Assembly: GCA_019096065.1 (NCBI GenBank)
Contig: JAGUCH010000001.1
Span: 6,324,001 to 6,388,000 of the forward strand
Direction: 5' to 3'
Source: Paracyclopina nana
Taxonomy: Eukaryota > Arthropoda > Copepoda > Cyclopoida > Cyclopettidae
Length of the DNA stretch: 64,000 nt
Made by a program: the position numbers and the translations under genes. Positions 1 to 12,232 of this stretch are shown piece after piece. Each line of letters begins with the position of its first letter. The stretch's first letter is position 1. The notes beneath the pieces are model-generated. The model was not told the DNA's origin, did no database searches, and saw only the letters and a program-made list of their open reading frames with translations.

Positions 1-3000
1 GGAATGCATTTGGTGCTTTTTTGTGGCTTCCCCTGCGGCTGCTGCTTGATACGATCCCCTAATGTGCATTTTTCGGTGAGAGCTAGATCCATATCTTTTT
101 CCCTCGCCGTGCCACGATGATGATGATGATAGACCTATCACAAAATAATAGCTGCTAGCTAAGAAACGTTCTATTTCCGAGCAACGAGAGAAATGCTTAT
201 GTGTGAGCAATGCGTACAATAATTGTGCCATTGTTACTCTACCGTGGGCTCGCTTTCAGGCCGGAGTCCAATATGTTGTGTCACAAGCTCTCCGATACAC
301 TCAGGATGTATGGGAGCAATATCATAAGCGTACTATTTTTATAGACACTAATATATTGTTGAGCCAGTCATTCGCAGGCTTTGCTCGCTCTTAATAGGCT
401 CTTTGATAATGAGCTTTTGCACAGCACACTCAGTGGAAAACATATCACGGCGACGTGTACGATGATGTTACAGAAGGAGAATGGACATTATGGGCTGATA
501 TGAGCGAGGAAAGCCCATACTGCGAGGCTAAATAAAACTTGACCGTTGCATTGAAGGACGACGACGTGTATGACGTGATCATGGTCAGACAAAAACTACT
601 TCTCTTTTGTGTGCTGTAGCAGTATCTCGAGGAGGAGACAATACGCGCAAGGGAAGAGGGATACAATGGCTAAAAAATAGTAGAGCGCCGCGCAAGCCGT
701 CTAGTACGGTTATTCATATAATGGATGGGAAAGTCTATCTCATGCACACTAGCTAGCCCTTCGAGGAAAATGCCACAATACTGTGGATACTACTAATCCA
801 AGGAGCCCCCGCATGTGCCCACCTTTATCAAAATAACTAGGAGACGTCAGCCTTATCCAAGGACCATGTAATGGTCCTAAGAAACCATTGCATTGGAAAA
901 ATGTCGTTTGCCCTCCCGTTGCACAAGAGTTGGGCGACGGCCTGAGAATACGGGATCGTCGTCATATCCGTAATCGCACCAAATCACATATGAGCTGGTG
1001 TGCGCAAAAGTACATTTTTTCTTGGGTGTGTTGTAACTCTTTGCTTTCTCCTCTTCCATAATATAGTAGCATGGGTGGAGAAGCTTGAAAAAAATGAAAG
1101 CAGTTCCCACCATAATCTTGGTATGCTTGACCGAGTCGGCCAAATTAGATTTCATGCTCAAGTAGCTTACATCATGCACGGAAAATAGCTTCATGGTAGA
1201 TGCTAAAAAAATTGGAAAGGCTCAACTCGATGGTAATTGGAATATTTTTGTACATTACAAAGCTTGGAATCATATTGCAAGAGAAGGCATCAAATTGCCA
1301 TAGCAAGGGACAAACTGAATGCTCCGAACATGTGTGTCCATTTGGACTAAACATTCCTGATATTTGTTGAGCAAACAAGCAAGAAGACAAAAGAAAGGCA
1401 GTCGGATATCAGGCTCTGGTACGGTAAGTATACTTGCTTACGGCAGAACAAAATGCTGACTAAGCTCAAAGAAGTCGCGCAGCTCACAGATGATACTTGC
1501 AGCTAGCTCAACTATCTACACTGGATATAGCACACAGCTCAAATCAACACAAAATAGAGGCTTACGCGAAAATGACATGATTGCAAGATCATGTTTCAGA
1601 GCTGACACCCCCTAACTGTTACGACAGAGGGACTTGTCACTATGCACCAGCTATATATAAGTAATGGTCTTGTTGGTGGTTGCATAATGTATTTTTCCAG
1701 AAGTCAGGAGTGAATTATGGGATCAAACAAAAGGTGATTATCACCTTGCCGTATTGAATACGCATGAGTCGATTTATCTTATATGAAACATCATTAGGGT
1801 CACATTAGGGAAGATACTCCACTCCCTTTGATGGTCATTCCTGCTACTCCAGTGCATCAAAAGATACTTAGGGGAGTGGGTTTATAAATACCACATATAT
1901 TATAGGGATAGGTTTTTTTCGTGGCAGTGCTCAATCCATTCTTCTTTCACATATCTATTGGCACATCATAGAGAGGAGAAGGAAGCAATGGGGGGCAAAA
2001 AGTGCCATATTGTTCTTGGAACTCCGACCTTCCATCAAAAGTCGGCCCATGAAGGGCTTTTTCGCCACGTAAAGGGCGAAGAAGCCTTGAAGACTCGATA
2101 GAGTAAGAATTAAGTTATTCCAGTTTATTCCGCGTGGTGCTTCACATAATCCTTCGACTTACTTGATTATATCAAAATAGCACCTAGAACTATGAGTGTG
2201 GCCTTGGCTACTATGTATACTATTTAGAAAGTGTAGTGCGAGTGGCCACTTGCGGTGAACGAGTGGGACGACGCTTCGACATCTGTATTAGTGCGAAATA
2301 ACACTTACCCGACGGCCACGTTGACAGGATGAGAAGAATCAGAGAAGATCCCCAGCAAAATTCTTTGATCTCCATTTTGTTGATTGCCTCTCCTCAAAAA
2401 AGGCCTAAAGCTGATCAGAAATTGGAGGACTGGACATCAACACTTTGTCATTGTCAGCAGTAGCGGTAGCTAGAATGTCTTGTCATCACACAGAGTGGTC
2501 GTTGGGTAGTTCTAATAGAGAAGCCGTCCTGCCGAAGTTGCCCACTACATTTTTGAGTGCTTTTCCATCGTCTTCCAGCGTTTGTGTTTTGTAGTTGGGT
2601 CCAACTTCTCTGATGTTGGGGCACAAAGTGAAGTTGCTCTCCGAAATCCCGAGAAGACGCAGCAGCGCCCCTTTCTCGGCTCCGATGTGTGTCGGTTCTA
2701 TACGGCTGCAGCTGGAAGCAGACTATTAAGGATTTGCTGCTCTCCGCGAGACCACCACCCACTCGATTTCCATCACATAATTTATACAATGCTGCAATGC
2801 CCACTGTGCCAGTAATTTTAGCCAATAATGGATATGATTATTCAACAAGTCTCCTCTAGCTCATTAGATGGAAGTATTGGCTATTTGCATGCACTACGGT
2901 GTAGTATGCTCTCTTTTCTGCTCTGTTTAGCAAGAAGTCAGAGTCAAAAGCAGTTAGCAAGCATGTGCTAGCCTGATTTGGAGCCTGCTAAATCGAGCCC

Positions 3001-3864
3001 GGATTAGCTTTTTTACCTTCTATCAGGAAACAATAGTTGAGAAATACCCCAGGTTCACCAAGCAAATACTGAGCTAAGGTTAATTAAGGCTGGCTGAATG
3101 ATATGGTTAATGGTCTGAGCAGTCGAGTAGACATACGAACGTAGAGCCACAGTGTGACGGCAGATCGAAAAATGGGGCGGTGGCTGGAGTGTGGCAATGG
3201 TCCTAATAAGGCCCAACGGAGCCGTTGATATGAATGGATCCTGTCAGCGGTAAAATAGACCTAACTTTTCAAAAAAGGAGGTTTAAGCGGGGGAGCCGTG
3301 CCAATTTTTGCATTGCATTGGGGAATGGCGGCGCGAATGGCCGTTGCTGCTTGATATTGGCCTTGGCCCGGTAACTTTTTTCACTTGGGGGGAGGAAGAA
3401 AGTGTTGCAGAGCCAAGATCTGGGCATCTGGAATAGCTTTCCCCTGTTGAAAGTTAGTTGGCGTGCGCTCACTTTCTCTTACTACATAGTAGTAGTGGTA
3501 GCATGTTTAGGGATGCCATCTAGTTCCTCTACTTGATATGAATGCTCAAATTGCCTAGTTTGCAGCCATAAATCATGACATGCGCTGAGTGGCTACGACA
3601 ATGCTGCTGCGAAAGCAGGATGTAGGTTTTTTTCTGCACTGCACCTTTTTTTGGTGGTGATATTGTAGCGAGCTACGCATAGTGAACTAGCCATCACCAT
3701 CTCCTTCTACTCGGCAGCCTTGATTGAAAGTGTCAAAAAAGTGTCCTTGAGTATTACCATGAAATATGCTTTCAAAGCAAAATTTCCACATTGTGGTGAA
3801 CCGTACCTCCTATCCGATTATCCCATGTCACGCCTCCTTTTCCTCCTATTGCAAAAGGAGCAAC
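1..3864. other. no gene recognised
   Basis: No open frame here resembles a known protein or joins to a neighbour through good splice sites. The longest frame is about 120 codons and lies opposite another frame of similar quality. A short GAT run (about 117-130) is the only simple repeat I noticed. Distal regulatory sequence or undetected short exons cannot be excluded. Confidence 0.5.
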
Positions 3865-4137
3865 AGCCCGGTTCCAACAAGGAATATTAGCATAGTATAT
3901 ATTACGGTAAACCAGTTAAGGCCTGGTTCACCTGCGATATCATTAGCAAAACATCGAGCTATATTATGCTGATATTTGCAAATATCAGGTACTTCCAAAA
4001 TTATTTTTTTAGATTTTTTCTTCGGATTCGGTCTTTTGGAACCAAAAGCCATCCTAAAACAATATCTAAAGTCTCCGTTCCTCTTTTTTCGCTCCTGACT
4101 ATGCTGATTTTCCTTGTTGGATTGTTGGATCCGGGCT
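3865..4137. mobile_element. MITE family A copy (long version)
   Basis: The element starts AGCCCGGTTCCAAC and ends with the inverted form ATCCGGGCT. The flanking triplet AAC is present at both ends (3862-3864 and 4138-4140), as expected of a 3-bp target-site duplication. It is about 120 bp longer than the other copies because of extra internal sequence. No coding capacity is seen, so it is non-autonomous. A 3-bp duplication fits a PIF/Harbinger-like source, but that is inference. Confidence 0.75.
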
Positions 4138-4166
4138 AACGTTTGAGTTTCGCAGTTGATTCTAAC

Positions 4167-4275
4167 GCTCATTATCTTCTATGTCTTTGGTCGTGGCATG
4201 GTTATGGTCAATTTATCGCTTCTTCTTTGCTGAAATAGCAACCTCGTCAAAGCAAATGAATACATAACAATCTTA
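4167..4275. repeat. diverged partial copy of MITE family B
   Basis: The GCTCATTATCTTC start, the GTCTTTG.TCGTGGCATGGTT stretch and the GCAACCTCGTCA core of family B are recognisable here. The right arm is missing or too decayed to see. It lies directly beside the family A copy ending at 4137. Confidence 0.5.
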
Positions 4276-6739
4276 CCTTACTTTTGTGGGCTAAGGGTGA
4301 AAATCGTGAAGCCTTTTGCAGCCTTCATCTCCAAGATGTGACAGAGGAATCATTCTCAGGAAATGATGTTCATCTTCCTCCAGCAAGATCACCCTACGAA
4401 TATCCTCGGAGCCAACCGAAAACGACATTTTTACATCAACTCTAAAAATTTCGCATTTGGTCCCCCTTTAAAGTGGATACATCACCAACGAAGCGAAGTT
4501 TTAGCTCCACGACAACATAATTTTACCCAGATGAATTTACCCACGGATGCTCCCTATTAGCCCTAATTTTAGAGGTAACGTCATCAAAGATAGCATGTCC
4601 TTGAGCTACCACCATAAAAGACTTTTAACATAAATATGTGTCTGTCGGCTGGAGAAACTTAGGTACACATAGGCATGTTCTTTTAGTAGCAAATACACAT
4701 ACTGTTTCTAATTAAGTACGCGCATGTATTTGTTGTAGCCAATGTTTGTTGTAGATTTGGCTTTAGTGAACGTTGTGCTTGCACGCGTGTAATAGTTTTG
4801 GTGCATTTTGAGACACGACTTGAGAACCAAAGCAAATGGAAAATACTACAAAATGCATCGCTAACTCACAAAAGCGTCAAAATAGGTGCTCTACCGCTGT
4901 CACGGTAGCGCCAGAAATGAAGAAACGCTTGAAACTTTAATTAAAACTTCGTATCTTCAAGTTTTGAGCCAGAACCTCGAGCTGAGATTATTTCTCGAGA
5001 AGACAAAACTCATCTTTTTTTTAATATCTTCTATTTGAGTAATAGATAAACTCAAAAGTGCGTGCTGATGTGAATTCTGTTAATCACACAAGCATTGTAG
5101 CTTCAGTGCCTGAGTAATGACATTCATTTCCACACAAAAGCACGAGAATCTCTTCTCTTCTACTTTTTGTGGGCATGACCTCAATATTTTATGGTACTAA
5201 CCAGCACTTTTTGTCTCTCAGCCAAGTGGGAGATAGGATTAAGATTAGAAAGCTGGGCTTGCTGCCATATTTTGGCCTCCTAAATTTGCGTTTTTACACG
5301 TTGCTTAAAGAAGCAGTTCTACATTCATATAACATCCACAACAAGTAATATATGCTATATTGTAGGGAAACATCTGAAAGCTCTTTGCAGATCAACTCCC
5401 ATGTTTCCTTTCAATCATTTATGGTAAAAGATACATGAATACCAGCATGCAGTATGGTAGCACGGTCACAGTAGTGACTGATAAAAGGCTCCAGCTGAGC
5501 AACAGAAATTGTAAGCGTACTGCAGATACGCCCATGCAGGCATTATTCCTAGGAGGAGGCAAAGACTTCCTTAAACAACACACAGAGATGATTTTCAGGC
5601 AACTTTTATCCTTCCTCCTTTTTCGCCAAAGCGCCCTCGCAGCATCGTGCAAAGCAGATCCAAAAAGGAGCCTTTCCTTTCAGCCAATTCAATTTGAATA
5701 TTTATAGCCTGGATCGAGAAGATTCTGACCAGATGAATGTCCTATCATTTGGCAAGCTTGAGGTATTCGCCCGTTTTCTTTTGAGAAGCGCCTTAACCAA
5801 CCTTCTCCTTATTGACCTTGGTGAGGATCCAGCCGTGTCATAGAAGAAATTGCCTCATCCGTGTGCCAAGATGATGTTTACACATCACTTTTTTTCTCCC
5901 TCACCAATTCTCTCTGCCTATATTCATGCTGGTGGGCTGCGAAAAATACCGCATCCAACGGAATCAACATCGCCATGGAGCTACAAGAAAAAGAACATTA
6001 ATCTCGTTCTCCTCGCAACCTGGCACGACTTTCGGTTGTAATTGGCTCGGTTCACTCGTGATAATGATCTGGCTTAGGAGCCTTAGAAGTTCAATAAGGG
6101 TCAAAGAGCTTCGGTATGCATGTGTTTTCCTAAGTCGTTGAGGAGGCAAAAAGTTGTACTTTGCCTTCGAGCAGATTGCATCTAGCTGATTTGATTCGCG
6201 CGCTCGCATATTGAAAAAGCTAATCCGGAACAAAGCCGCATTGAAGCAAACAAGAGCCTAAGTCAATGTTAGCTCTACAGCATAGCTAGCGGCTTATTAA
6301 AAGTGAGCCGCGCACTACAGTCTTCCGATTCCAGCTAGCTTTTCATTGCCCCAGCATCCATAACCATGCAAATTGTAGCATGCTCAGCGGGCCCATTAAA
6401 GATTTCGAGACGGCAGTTTTAATTTTCATTGCTCTTCCATCCAATTATTGCCTACTGCCAAGCCAAGGGCGAAGGATCAGCTGCTCTGAAGCTGCCTTCT
6501 ATACTGCTGCCTCTTCTGGATCAAGATCAAAGGGGAATTTTGAAGGGGAGCAGGAGATGATAATTCAATTTTACTAAGTGTTCCTTCCTGGCCTTCAGGA
6601 AGCATGCTGCAGCCAAGAGTGCTCTAAAAGGCAACACATTTAGAGATGTTAAAAGAAAAGGGCTCACATTTGCCAATGATTGGACGACCTCCTCCAACGA
6701 AACTTTGTGGCCCTTAAGAAAGCTAGCTAGAGCAGACAA
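4276..6739. other. no gene recognised
   Basis: Only short unrelated frames occur, none over 90 codons. No repeat family was seen until the foldback element starts at 6740. Confidence 0.45.
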
Positions 6740-8924
6740 GGGACCATATAAAATGCCCAAATGGCCCAAAATGGCCCAAATGGCCCAAAATTTTAAAACC
6801 TAAAAATTTCAACTCAGGCAGCACCCTTGGGCAATGAGGAGTCCAAATATGAAAATTATTTTTGCCTAACTCAAAGGAAAGTCACTTAAATATTAACTTA
6901 AAGATTGAAAAAATTACTGTATAAAAGCCTGGAGGCCCAAATGGCCCAAAATTTTAGATTTGAAAAATTCCAATGCAGAATGATCCCTTGTGACTAGGAG
7001 AGTGCACTCATAAAATTTGACAATCCTAATACTTAAGGAAGTACCTTAAATAATAACTTAAACATTGTTATTGTGCCAGGCACAAAGAGGCCCAAAATTT
7101 TAGATTTGAAAAATTCCAATGCAGAATGATCCCTTGTGACTAGGAGAGTGCACTCATAAAATTTGACAATCCTAATACTTAAGGAAGTACCTTAAATAAT
7201 AACTTAAACATTGTTATTGTGCCAGGCACAAAGTGGCCCAAAATTTTAGATTTGAAAAATTCCAATGCAGAATGAACCCTTGTGACATGGAGAGTGCACT
7301 CATAAAATATGACAATCCTAATACTTAAGGAAGTGCCTTAAATAATAACTTAAACATGAAACATGAAACAATGAAATTTGACAATCCAAAATCTAAAATT
7401 TTGGGCCACTTTGTTCCTAGCACAATAACAATGTTTAAGTTATTATTTAAGGCACTTCCTTAAGTATTAGGATTGTCAAATTTAATGAGTGCACTATCCT
7501 AGTCACAAGGGATCATTCTGCATTGGAATTTTTCAAATCTAAAATTTTGGGCCACTTTGTGCCTAGCACAATAACAATGTTTAAGTTATTATTTAAGGTA
7601 CTTCCTTAAGTATTAGGATTGTCAAATTTTATGAGTGCACTCTCCTAGTCACAAGGGATCATTCTGCATTGGAATTTTTCAAATCTAAAATTTTGGGCCA
7701 CTTTGTGCCTAGCACAATAACAATGTTTAAGTTATTATTTAAGGTACTTCCTTTTGTATTAGGATTGTCAAATTTTATGAGTGCACTCTCCTAGTCACAA
7801 GGGATCATTCTGCATTGGAATTTTTCAAATCTAAAATTTTGGGCCACTTTGTGCCTAGCACAATAACAATGTTTAAGTTATTATTTAAGGCACTTCCTTA
7901 AGTATTAGGATTGTCAAATTTTATGAGTGCACTATCCTAGTCACAAGGGATCCTTCTGCATTGGAATTTTTCAAATCTAAAATTTTGGGCCACTTTGTGC
8001 CTGGCACATTAACAATGTTTAAGTTATTATTTAAGGCACTTCCTTAAGTATTAGGATTGTCAAATTTTATGAGTGCACTCTCCTTGTCACAATGGATCAT
8101 TCTGCATTGGAATTTTTCAAATCTAAAATTTTGGGCCACTTTGTGCCTAGCACAATAACAATGTTTAAGTTATTATTTAAGGTACTTCCTTTTGTATTAG
8201 GATTGTCAAATTTTATGAGTGCACTCTCCTAGTCACAAGGGATCATTCTGCATTGGAATTTTTCAAATCTAAAATTTTGGGCCACTTTGTGCCTAGCACA
8301 ATAACAATGTTTAAGTTAATATTTAAGGTACTTCCTTAAGTATTAGGATTGTCAAATTTTATGAGTGCACTCTCCTAGTCACAAGGGATCATTCTGCATT
8401 GGAATTTTTCAAATCTAAAATTTTGGGCCACTTTGTGCCTGGCACATTAACAATGTTTAAGTTATTATTTAAGGCACTTCCTTAAGTATTAGGATTGTCA
8501 AATTTTATGAGTGCACTCTCCTTGTCACAAGGGATCATTCTGCATTGGAATTTTTCAAATCTAAAATTTAGGGCCACTTTGTGCCTGGCACAATAACAAT
8601 GTTTAAGTTATTATTTAAGGTACTTCCTTAAGTATTAGGATTGTCAAATTTTATGAGTGCACTCTCCTTGTCACAAGGGATCATTCTGCATTGGAATTTT
8701 TCAAATCTAAAATTTTGGGCCATTTGGGCCTCCAGGCTATTATACTGTATTTTTTTTAATCTTTAAGTTAATATTTAAGTGACTTTCCTTTGAGTTAGGC
8801 AAAAATAATTTTCATATTTGGACTCCTCATTGCCCAAGGGTGCTGCATGAGTTGAAATTTTAAGGTTTTAAAATTTTGGGCCATTTGGGCCATTTTGGGC
8901 CATTTGGGCATTTTATATGGTCCC
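6740..8924. mobile_element. foldback-type transposon with tandem-repeat arms
   Basis: The 2185-bp unit begins GGGACCATATAAAATGCCC and ends with its exact inverse. The flanking 10-mer GAGCAGACAA occurs at 6730-6739 and again at 8925-8934, a target duplication. The outer about 200 bp of the two ends are near-perfect inverted copies. Inside, a unit of about 146 bp is repeated tandemly, about three times in one orientation (6943-7385) and about nine times in the opposite orientation (7390-8716), with the switch near 7380. No transposase frame exists inside. This is the architecture of Foldback elements, which usually make 9-bp duplications. Confidence 0.88.
6943..8716. repeat. opposed tandem arrays of a ~146-bp unit
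   Basis: Each unit carries GCCCAAAATTTTAGATTTG or its inverse, then a CTTGTGACTAGGAGAGTGCA block and a short pyrimidine/purine palindrome around TTAAGGAAGTACCTTAA. The units are nearly identical, differing by a few substitutions such as CCTAGCACA versus CCTGGCACA. That suggests recent expansion or homogenisation by gene conversion. The two arrays differ in copy number, about three against nine. Confidence 0.85.
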
Positions 8925-8934
8925 GAGCAGACAA

Positions 8935-11900
8935 TTTATAGAGCAACATCCTGAAGCAACACTCTGCTAAACGATGGCTGCAGGAAAAAATACATCTTTT
9001 GCTGCAGTATTTGGGCCGTCTGATCTCCTATAATGTCATTAAGCTGTACCATGGTTCCTATTAAATACTACTGCCCACACAAAATGTATCCTCAATGCGG
9101 GTAAAAGAAAGACTGTATATTCATAGTTGAAGCCCACTATTCTCAAATGAATCAAGTAGTGCAACGTCAGCTGAAATGTGCACCTCCTAAGCAAAAATGG
9201 GGGCATTACAACTCAAGCAACAATGAGGAGAAAGTTGGTGAAACTGAGCCATAACCAGCTTTCCATCGTTTGGAGAAAAAGTGGATGGACGCGCTGGATA
9301 AGTACCTGAGGGCACTTCGCGAGTCAGACAATTCCTTTATGAAACTCAACCCAAGCCTTTGCCTGGCGTAAAAAAGCTCTCAACGAGCCTTCAAAAGCAC
9401 ACTCTCTCGCATATAGGAAGTACCTCCTTTGTCTGCCAACAAGTTAATCTGACGATGCTACCTTCTACTATATGGAACTGTCAAATTACTTGTGAACCAA
9501 ACTAATGACCACTAGCTTTTCCCACTAACCATGCACGAAGGAGGAGCGATGCCTTTGTACTTATGCTATCTATGTGTTGTTGATTCCTGCTGCGCACACA
9601 AGCTCTTGCAAGACCTTTAATTAACATCGAGAACTCGAGCTACTTTTTCGAGGAAAACAGCAGCATTGCGGTATATTCCATTCCCTAATGGTGTCTGGAA
9701 AGGAAGATGGAAAAGAAGAAGCCACAAAATACCAATAGATTTATTTGCCTCTTCGCGTACGGCTGCTAGCTCCTGGGCTCAGGCAGAGAATTCTGAAAAT
9801 ATCCAAAAATCTGACAACTGTACACACACAGAGTATCGGAAATCGGACAGCTGCTATATGTCATGAATATGAATTAGGTAAATGTGCCACAGACACATAC
9901 TAAATGATGATGAAGATTGAGCATCAGATGTGTCCATTTACCTGCGTCACCACTGCACTGTGTAGCATGTACTATTACGATCTATGTGGTGAGAAAAAAG
10001 GCAATTGGATGGTGCCAAGTAGTAGTTGTAGTAGCTCTTTGCAGCGCAGCTCAACTGTTTAATTATTAGAATAATCAGGGATTGCCAGTTAGGCGTTTGA
10101 TTTTAACAAGCTTTTCCCAGGCCGCATCCATAGATCAACTGGCTTATGCAGTTTAAGAGCTGATTGTGAAACTTCTATGCCTTGCTAATTTGGTCCAAAA
10201 AGTGCATTTCTTTCAAGTCCTTTCCTAGCTATACTTAAATGCAAGGAAGATGTGATGAAGAATAGCTCTGCAGGACAGCTCTTGTACTTCCTCTGAAGTC
10301 GCATATCATTTTAAAAGGCTGAATACTTTACTATCTCACTTCAAAGGATATAGATATATGTATATAGCTACTGCACCGTGCAGTGTCTTTGATGATTTCG
10401 ATAAAATGCACTTTCAAATTCGCTGTCAAAGTTTACTTAAGATACTTATGTGGACTTTTTTGCAAAAAATCCCTCGAAGCTGCCCAGCGTGAACTTCCGA
10501 GATGGTCCTTTGAGGCCTTTCGAAACTTGAATATTGCAGTTGCATGCAAATTTCGCTCCCGTCTTTAGGGGAGAAGCACAAAATTAAAACCCTAGTAGTC
10601 CAAAAATGCAAACAGGCGCCATTTGGAATACATAATAGTATCCAGCTTATTGCACAGCGCTACAAGCTAGTAGTTGGTACTGGAAAATGCATCAAGAAAT
10701 AGTTTTTAACGGCCATTTTCTCTCTTTAAAACTAGTAAGGCAACAAGATTAGAGAGCTGCATGCTGCTTTGTAGAGGATATTTCTATCTAGATGCTTGCA
10801 AAATGTGCATCATCTTGATAGTGATGACAAACAATCTTGAGCTTCCAAGCCTCTATCTTCAAGGCTGGCACCAGCCCACAGAGGGGAAAAACGAACAAAA
10901 TACGCCATCTGAGCGACGTGGGCTTTCCTTTTCTTCAGCCTCTCTTCCCCGATAACAATTCGTGCGTGCTATTGCGTAATATTGCCAATTAGCAAACAGT
11001 GAATCTCTCTGTGTGCGGTAGCTGTGGTGTCATCTCTCATCTCGAGTTTTCAGAGACCTTTGTTTGCTTCTCATGCTCCGACCAAGTTTGCCTCATGCTA
11101 CTGCAGCAGCAGTCTTAAAAATGAAATTGGATCCCGAGAACTTCGGAATTAATTTTGGCATTTCCACTGCGGTAAAGCCAAATTCGTTCACCTTTCCCAA
11201 ATCCACCATAAACTACGATTAAAGAAATGTCTGAGAGGCAAGAATTCTTTCTCTCGAGGCATGTGACCATGATAACTTAATTATAAAGATGTCACATTCA
11301 GAGTTATACTCACTACCAAGGGATACAGTTGGGCAGCAAGCTGCAGTTGTAGTAAGTTTTACTTTTTAAAAGCAATACTAACGTTACTATACAAGAAGCT
11401 AAAGTGATTTCCAATTTTTGCCACTACTATGATGACGTTTTCCTTCCCTGCTGCCTCCATAGTTGTTGCTCCAAGCGCTTCTTAAATTAGCTTTAGAAAC
11501 GGTATGCGCTGGCTGCGCTGTCGCACTAAATAAACCTGCCAATTGGCCATAGCACCTACCCGGTTTTAATGACTCAATCGTTCTAGTTGGTGGTGTGCGG
11601 AAGGTTTTTGGCTGGATTTGTTGCATAAAGCTTGTAGTGTAATCATGGCTGATTAACCACCAGATTACGCACTACTGCAGATCAATAAACTCTTCATCTT
11701 TACGCCCCTCGACTTAGCTTCCACCAAACACACAGTTAGACACTTCAAAAGCCATTTTTTCAAAAATGCACTTCGTAATCTCTCCGAGGAAGAAAGGGGG
11801 GAATGGAACGAGCTCCTTTTCAGTTTTGTCTCAGGCTGCTGCAATAAGTTTGCTGCAGTGCCTTGAGAATATATAGAGTAAGACACATTGGGTTCCTTTC

Positions 11901-12232
11901 AACGACAAGACATATTGGATGTAGCCACCGTGAGCAATCTAGTAGCACCCTATGGCATTATCAAAACGCATACTGAGGCAGAAAGGTCAAAAGCAAACAC
12001 AATATCTGTGATCTATTATAGACCATATTTTAGAAGGGCCAAGATGTTGGACGTTAAGCACATAAAGAAGGCCTGCCTTTTCATGCGCCACCAATATAAA
12101 TCATTTTTCTGATGCAAGGCCATAAAAATATGCCTGCCCCTTGCAGTACCAAAAAGTGGCCATTTACGAGCGTCATATTTCAGTAAAGAGAGGGAAGAAG
12201 GGAGAGGGAGGGAGTGTGGGCATCCATTTCTT
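8935..12232. other. no gene recognised
   Basis: No frame above 90 codons and no match to any family I know. No inverted repeat of note. This is the 3' flank of the EF-hand gene, which is transcribed toward it, so part of it should be 3' UTR. Confidence 0.45.

Noticed and set aside
6740..8924. satellite DNA or CRISPR-like array
   Set aside because: Units are 146 bp in opposed orientations within terminal inverted repeats and a target duplication, which is a transposon plan. There are no short repeats with unique spacers.
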